A DNA stretch of 29,515 nt, taken from NCBI GenBank assembly GCA_046313675.1, contig JBKBXU010000012.1:1-29515 (forward strand). Direction: 5' to 3'. The notes beneath the pieces are model-generated. The model was not told the DNA's origin, ran no database searches, and saw nothing but the letters and a program-made list of their open reading frames with translations. The position numbers and the translations under genes were made by a program. Numbering within the stretch: the first letter of the stretch is position 1; each line of letters begins with the position of its first letter. The stretch comes from JBKBXU01 sp046313675. GTDB taxonomy: Bacteria > Bacteroidota > Bacteroidia > Cytophagales > Cytophagaceae. Shown here piece after piece: positions 25,244-29,515 of the stretch.

Positions 25244-26992
25244 ATGATTAAAAAAGCAAACATATTGATTCTCCTGTTTTTGGTAAACCCATTTTTAGGG
25301 CATTTGCTACAAAGTCAAAATTTTCCCTGGCCGCAGAATGTACAATATGATTTTGGATTTAAACCAACTGCTGAGACTCAGGCTCAGATGACTACCCGGG
25401 CAGACAACTTGTATAATGCATGGAAATCTGAATTTGTAGTTCCTGCAAATGGGGGAGCATATCGGGTTATGTATCCTCAATCCAGTAACTTTATTTATTC
25501 GGCGTCAGAAGGAGTGGGCTACGGTATGTTATTATCTGCATATAGAGCGGATAAAGATTTGTTTGATGGGCTTTTTCGGTTTTATAGTAATCACAAAAAC
25601 GCACAGGGCGTAATGGCATGGCAGGTATTTGTTAATGAAACCTGCTCTGATGGCTGCTATTCCGCTACTGACGGCGATGAGGATATAGCCTTTGCTTTGT
25701 TGGTGGCACATTGCCAGTGGGGCAGTGATGGAGATATTAATTATAAGCAAGAGGCGATTGATTTGATTAACAACATTATGCAATGGGATGTAGATCATGC
25801 AAGTGGAAGGTTGCGTCCCGGAGAGTTTTTTGGAGGGCCTCATTGTGTTGATCCCTCTTATTTCACTATGGCCTATTATCCTTTTTTCAGGGATGTAACA
25901 GAAGATATGCGTTGGGATCAGGTCATAGAGTATTGTACTAATTACTTTAACTCCTGTGGACATACCACTTCCGGATTATTCAGGGATTGGAGTACAGATG
26001 ACTGTGGACCGGCTCAGGCAGGAACCGGGCCGGTGGGAAATGCTGACGATTGCAGTTGGCGCGAACGAAATTATGCATTTGATGCGTCCCGTATTCCCTG
26101 GCGACTGGCTACGGACTATCTTTGGTTCGGAACGGATATGAGTAAAGAAGTTACCAATAAGATGGTCTCCTGGGCCAGAACTTCGCCACCGATTAACGGA
26201 AATGTCAATAACTTCAGAGCTTGCCTTAACTGGGATGGAAGTGGAACTTGTTTGACGTATAATAATGTCCCTATTCCCGGAGGTATGGCCGTTGGGGCAA
26301 TGACGCTTGATCCAACCGTTCCTGCAAATTTAACCTGGGCGAACAGTTTATATACCAATCTGAATAACCTATATTCCGATGATTATTTCTTTAACCGGAC
26401 TCTTCAGGTATTGTACATGTTTACCATCAGTGGAAATTTTTGGAAACCGGAATGTGGATTACTTCCGGTAGATATACTATCGTTCAAAGTGGGCAAAAAA
26501 GATCATTATAGGGAAGCTGTCTGGCATGTAGCAAATGAAGTCAACTTAAATTATTATATTTTAGAATCATCTACAGATGGAAGCGAATTTACTCTGGTAG
26601 ATTCCATTCGTGCTAATGGTGCGCCTGTATATAAGGCAAAAGATTATTCCTCATTATATTCAAAAAAGCTATTCTATCGCTTAAAAAATGTTGATTATGA
26701 TGGAGGAGAAAGTGTTTCGGGTATGGTTGAATTTAATAATGATGTGGTTTTAAAGCCTTTTCTTGTTAGCGGAAATCCAATTAAGAGTGGAGAAGATATA
26801 GTTCTGGGAAATTTGGCATTCGATTCTGAAATATCAGTTACAGATATTCATGGTAAACTCTTCCATACAAAAATAGATACTTCTTCTGAAGTAAAGATTA
26901 AGATTGCTACCGATGGATTAAAAAATGGTGTTTACTTTATCAGGGTTTTATCCCAAGGGGAATTGGTTACATTTAAAATCCTCATTATATAA
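25244..26992 (+). CDS. GH8 endoglucanase-like enzyme with T9SS sorting domain
   Basis: I start at the ATG at 25244 (MIKKANIL), which begins a signal peptide; a TTG eleven codons upstream gives an unlikely leader. The 582-residue protein has a GH8 catalytic domain (~26-402). SEGVGYGM holds the acid Glu89, DGDEDIAFALL (143-153) is the family's Asp-rich helix start, and FDASRIPWRLATDY (Asp280) is where the base lies in many GH8 enzymes. GH8 members invert beta-1,4 linkages in cellulose, xylan, lichenan or chitosan; cellulase is likeliest beside a GH9 enzyme but is not proven. An FN3-like domain (~407-505) with ESSTDGSEF and a C-terminal T9SS-type sorting domain (~510-582, ending VTFKILII) follow. 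The cysteine-rich catalytic domain fits extracellular export. Confidence 0.88.
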   Translation: MIKKANILILLFLVNPFLGHLLQSQNFPWPQNVQYDFGFKPTAETQAQMTTRADNLYNAWKSEFVVPANGGAYRVMYPQSSNFIYSASEGVGYGMLLSAYRADKDLFDGLFRFYSNHKNAQGVMAWQVFVNETCSDGCYSATDGDEDIAFALLVAHCQWGSDGDINYKQEAIDLINNIMQWDVDHASGRLRPGEFFGGPHCVDPSYFTMAYYPFFRDVTEDMRWDQVIEYCTNYFNSCGHTTSGLFRDWSTDDCGPAQAGTGPVGNADDCSWRERNYAFDASRIPWRLATDYLWFGTDMSKEVTNKMVSWARTSPPINGNVNNFRACLNWDGSGTCLTYNNVPIPGGMAVGAMTLDPTVPANLTWANSLYTNLNNLYSDDYFFNRTLQVLYMFTISGNFWKPECGLLPVDILSFKVGKKDHYREAVWHVANEVNLNYYILESSTDGSEFTLVDSIRANGAPVYKAKDYSSLYSKKLFYRLKNVDYDGGESVSGMVEFNNDVVLKPFLVSGNPIKSGEDIVLGNLAFDSEISVTDIHGKLFHTKIDTSSEVKIKIATDGLKNGVYFIRVLSQGELVTFKILII

Positions 26993-27012
26993 GTGGTTTT
27001 AGACAAGATAAA

Positions 27013-27046
27013 AGAGGCAGGCACACTGGTGTCAGCCTCTCTTTTT
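27013..27046 (+). terminator. Rho-independent terminator after the GH8 gene
   Basis: AGAGGC (27013-27018) pairs with GCCTCT (27035-27040). After one A-A mismatch the stem extends with GGCAC against GTGTC around a 4-base loop. CTTTTTA follows directly. It lies about 20 bp after the GH8 stop. Confidence 0.85.
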
Positions 27047-27104
27047 ATGACTAAGATCATTAATTGAGTTAGCCTCGATCATTTCCCAAGATTCTTTTCT
27101 GTTT

Positions 27105-27146
27105 TAGTTTTGTATAAAAGATTATAGTAAAACTATAAACAAAACT
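27105..27146 (+). promoter_or_regulatory. Promoter and inverted repeats ahead of the 46-residue ORF
   Basis: TAGTTTTG at 27105-27112 matches the -7 consensus TAnnTTTG exactly. AGTTTTGT (27106-27113) is repeated inverted as ACAAAACT (27139-27146). Nested between them, TTATAGT and ACTATAA (27122-27128 and 27132-27138) form a 7-bp hairpin with a 3-base loop. The start codon of the small ORF follows at 27150. No good -33 TTG is seen. Confidence 0.4.
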
Positions 27147-27149
27147 TTT

Positions 27150-27290
27150 ATGAAAACCTACTATCCTATCAGCGACTATTTTCAGTTTATTGCCAGACAA
27201 AGAGAAGAGGCATCTAAACACGAAATAAAAAACACGAAAAAAGATAGAATCCGGGACTCTAAAAGAGCAAAGGCTGAAATTTTCTCTTAA
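27150..27290 (+). CDS. Small basic protein, 46 residues, unknown
   Basis: An ORF of 46 codons beginning MKTYYPISDYF and ending KAEIFS, rich in Lys and Arg in its second half with a helical, highly charged pattern (ARQREEASKHE, KKDRIRDSKRAK). I do not recognise it. Support for its being a gene: a consensus -7 element 38 bp upstream, a strong terminator closing the previous gene, and a stop that overlaps the stop of the convergent transglycosylase gene by three bases, leaving no spare sequence. There is no signal peptide or membrane helix. A nucleic-acid or ribosome-binding role would fit the charge but is a guess. Confidence 0.5.
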   Translation: MKTYYPISDYFQFIARQREEASKHEIKNTKKDRIRDSKRAKAEIFS

Positions 27291-28261
27291 TCCTTTTCCG
27301 GTACCCTTAACTCAAATGCTTCTTTTTTGCCGACCTTTAACTTTAGGTTTAAAGCATCGTTGAACCAGGGATTTAACAATCGGAGCTCCTTATAGGTTGT
27401 ATTATGCTGCTGGGCAAAGTCCACTAAGCTTGAAACGTCATCCGTAATGGTGATGGTCTTAAATTTATAGGGCTTATATTTCTCATCAGAAGAAAGGAAA
27501 TAACCGTACAATTCAGGATTTTCAAGTATGATTTTCAGCGCAATGATTCTATACACGTAGCGAGCTGTTTCAGGATTTAAATGTAAATCAAAGAAATTAT
27601 CTACTTTTTGCTCTTCAAGACGGTTTTTTATCCCTTTAATTCCCCGATTATATGACGCCGTTGTTAAAATCCAGTCATTGAACGCTTCGTAACTTGTGGT
27701 TAAAAATTTACAGGCAGCTATGGTGGAAAGCTTAGGATCCTTACGCATATCCACGTCTTTGTTCACAACTAACTTATAGTCTTTGGCAGTGCCTTCCATA
27801 AACTGCCACATACCAACAGCACCTGCATATGATTGGGCATTATTGTCAAATTCACTTTCAGCTACGGCAAGGTAAATAAAATCCTCCGGCACATTATGTT
27901 CCCTTAATATTTCAAGAACCAGGGGTTTCCATCGCTCAATGTTTTTTAATAATTTCAGTGTATGCGAATGCCTGAAGGTGTTTACCATCAACTCATATTC
28001 CAATGCTTCACGCACATCCGAACGATCAAGTGGGATTTCCTGCCCGGCAAAAGTCACAGATTTAGGAATAGGCACAGAACGTATCTTTTGCGGTGGAATA
28101 ATGGTATCCACTTCGTATTCAATTTCATTGGCTACAGCAGTGCTAACCAGTTTAGGGCCTGCAACACTTCCTGATTTATCAAGGGTTACTTCCTGGGGGC
28201 GATCAGGCTTACAGGAATAAATAAATAGACTTCCCAACAAAAGATAAAATAATGATCTCAT
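27287..28261 (-). CDS. MltD-like lytic transglycosylase lipoprotein
   Basis: A 324-residue protein with a lipoprotein signal peptide whose lipobox ends at Cys17 (FIYSC), so it is probably anchored in the outer membrane facing the periplasm. Residues ~115-260 are an SLT (family 1) lytic transglycosylase domain, with catalytic Glu135 in VAESEFD, then GAVGMWQFMEGTA and ASYNRG in place of the usual AYNxG. It cleaves the MurNAc-GlcNAc bond of peptidoglycan to give 1,6-anhydro-muropeptides. The C-terminal ~50 residues (TTYKELRLLNPWF) look like a single degenerate LysM-type wall-binding repeat; E. coli MltD has two. It feeds conceptually into the recycling genes at 21559-23827 but is not linked to them in transcription. 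Confidence 0.88.
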   Translation of the reverse strand: MRSLFYLLLGSLFIYSCKPDRPQEVTLDKSGSVAGPKLVSTAVANEIEYEVDTIIPPQKIRSVPIPKSVTFAGQEIPLDRSDVREALEYELMVNTFRHSHTLKLLKNIERWKPLVLEILREHNVPEDFIYLAVAESEFDNNAQSYAGAVGMWQFMEGTAKDYKLVVNKDVDMRKDPKLSTIAACKFLTTSYEAFNDWILTTASYNRGIKGIKNRLEEQKVDNFFDLHLNPETARYVYRIIALKIILENPELYGYFLSSDEKYKPYKFKTITITDDVSSLVDFAQQHNTTYKELRLLNPWFNDALNLKLKVGKKEAFELRVPEKD

Positions 28262-28410
28262 ACGTTAATGCTTATTTGTATGTAAAGAAAAAAACAAAAT
28301 TTTTAGTTTCTTAATATTTAGATATATTCTTCAGTTTTTTTCAACTTTCTCATTACCTAAACAAGTCCCTTCCTCAGAAGTTTAAGATTTAACGAACATC
28401 GCTACTTTTT

Positions 28411-29515
28411 ATGGTTTTTCATGATATTTCTAAGACGATTAATGTAAATGTGCTTATCGTTGGAACAGGAGCTGCGGGGATTCGTACCGCCATTGAACTT
28501 CAGAATAACGGTATTTCCTGTCTGATGCTTTCAAGACGTAAACACGGCGATGCCCATACCTGGATGGCTGCCGGAGGCATTAATGCCTCCCTTGGATCGC
28601 TTGATCCGGAAGACCGTTGGGAAATTCACGCCGCCGATACCATACGGGAAGGACATTTTATCAATGATGCCAAAGCCGTGGAAACGGTATGCCAGAATGC
28701 ACCCAATGCCATAAAGGAGTTGCAGGAGTGGGGCTGTCCCTTTAACCTGACGAGTGATGGCAAGATCAATCAGCGTTTCTTTGGTGCTCAGTCTTTTCGT
28801 AGAACCTGTTTTGTCGGAGACAAAACGGGAAAAGCCATATTGGATACGCTGATCAACAAAGCCAAAGAATTACAGCTCCCTTATCAGGAGGAGGTTTGTA
28901 TAATTAAAATTGTAAAGGAAAAAGGAAAAGTAGCTGGAGCCATAGGCATTGATTTGAAGAGTGGTGAATTTATCCTTTTTCAATCTCCGGTAGTCGTACT
29001 GGCTTGTGGAGGTTATTCATCTGTTTTCAACCGCTCATCCTCCCGGGCCGATGAAAACCTGGGCGATGCCATCGGGCTTGCCTACGATGCGGGAGCGCAT
29101 TTGATGGACATGGAAATGGTACAGTTTCATCCCACCGGCATGGTGAAGCCGGATAAATTTCTTGGGAAACTTGTTACCGAAGCCGTTCGGGGAGAGGGTG
29201 GAAGATTGTTTAACGCCCTCGGTGAGCGCTTTATGGAAAAATATTCTCCCGATCAAATGGAGCTTGACGCCCGAGATGTCGTGGCCCGGGCTATTAAAAA
29301 AGAGATTATGAACGGGCGTGGCACGAAGAACAAAGCCGTTTTTCTGGACATTAGCCACCAAGGCGCTAAATATATTAAGGAAAGGCTTCCCCAGCTGTAC
29401 AGCCGATTTAAAGAATTAGGTATCGACATTACCAAAGAACCTATGGAAGTCTCGCCTACCAGCCATTACTCCATGGGGGGCATAGAGGTGGATTTTCATA
29501 GCGGAGAAACCGCCA
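28411..29515 (+). CDS. FrdA/SdhA-type flavoprotein, 3' end cut by the window
   Basis: An open frame from ATG 28411 runs 368 codons to the window edge without a stop. It has the FAD-binding VGTGAAG, AHTWMAAGGINASLG, RRTCFVGDKTG, the active-site FHPTG, TEAVRGEGGRLFN, DARDVVARAI and SHYSMGG. These belong to the succinate dehydrogenase/fumarate reductase flavoprotein family, which also includes L-aspartate oxidase. The histidine in AHTWMAAGG sits where covalent FAD attaches in FrdA/SdhA, and NadB lacks it, so a fumarate reductase/succinate dehydrogenase role is favoured. The usual iron-sulfur and membrane-anchor subunits would lie outside the window. It is divergent from the transglycosylase gene with 149 bp between. 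Confidence 0.8.
   Translation, partial: MVFHDISKTINVNVLIVGTGAAGIRTAIELQNNGISCLMLSRRKHGDAHTWMAAGGINASLGSLDPEDRWEIHAADTIREGHFINDAKAVETVCQNAPNAIKELQEWGCPFNLTSDGKINQRFFGAQSFRRTCFVGDKTGKAILDTLINKAKELQLPYQEEVCIIKIVKEKGKVAGAIGIDLKSGEFILFQSPVVVLACGGYSSVFNRSSSRADENLGDAIGLAYDAGAHLMDMEMVQFHPTGMVKPDKFLGKLVTEAVRGEGGRLFNALGERFMEKYSPDQMELDARDVVARAIKKEIMNGRGTKNKAVFLDISHQGAKYIKERLPQLYSRFKELGIDITKEPMEVSPTSHYSMGGIEVDFHSGETA

Overview
The window is AT-rich chromosomal DNA from a member of the Bacteroidota, most likely a cellulolytic gliding-type lineage (Cytophaga/Sporocytophaga-like). Four secreted proteins end in a type A sorting domain of the type IX secretion system (T9SS). A decayed fifth carries a type B (gliding-motility-associated) domain. 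Bacteroidota-type promoter elements (TTG, then TAnnTTTG) are visible. Species cannot be named from the sequence.

Layout: (1) 20-742, minus strand, an SGNH/GDSL hydrolase. (2) 950-4231, a plus-strand metal-homeostasis cluster: a DUF1826 protein, a MerC-domain membrane protein, a NicO/RcnA-like metal exporter, a CobW/COG0523 metallochaperone GTPase and a small membrane protein. It is followed by a truncated second copy of the cobW 3' end. An 11-bp inverted repeat overlaps the promoter of the first gene. (3) 4868-7627, a secreted protein built from two ~225-residue duplicated beta-rich units, Ig-like repeats and a T9SS tail. (4) 8137-12675, a PAS histidine kinase, a KefB/C-like cation:proton antiporter with an NAD-binding RCK domain, and a convergent membrane histidine kinase. 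(5) 12854-15109, minus strand, a PIF1-like helicase with a C-terminal helix-turn-helix region. (6) 15366-18761, a large multidomain GH9 cellulase with T9SS tail, preceded by a long AT-rich palindrome abutting a good -7 element, and followed by a strong terminator and a secreted propeller-like protein. (7) 19749-20204, the remnant of a T9SS type B cargo gene. (8) 20295-21497, an AmtB ammonium transporter. (9) 21559-23827, minus strand, an amino-sugar kinase fused to a RapZ C-terminal domain, followed by a MurU-like nucleotidyltransferase: the anomeric peptidoglycan-recycling branch. (10) 24075-26992, a lamin-tail-domain T9SS protein and a GH8 glucanase with T9SS tail. (11) 27150-27290, a 46-residue small ORF. 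(12) 27287-28261, minus strand, an MltD-like lytic transglycosylase lipoprotein. (13) 28411 to the window end, an FrdA/SdhA-type flavoprotein, cut by the edge.

Together the GH9 and GH8 enzymes, the lamin-tail protein and the repeat protein look like part of an extracellular, T9SS-exported polysaccharide-degrading set. Three of them share the same C-terminal FN3-like plus sorting-domain block. The rest is housekeeping: metal and ammonium transport, cell-wall recycling, DNA maintenance and two orphan sensor kinases. I saw no tRNA, rRNA, CRISPR array, integrase or intact insertion sequence. The most worthwhile leads are the kinase-RapZ fusion, the palindrome at the GH9 promoter, the unassigned ~195-residue module inside the GH9 enzyme, the inverted repeat controlling the metal cluster, and the two gene remnants (cobW tail, T9SS cargo tail).
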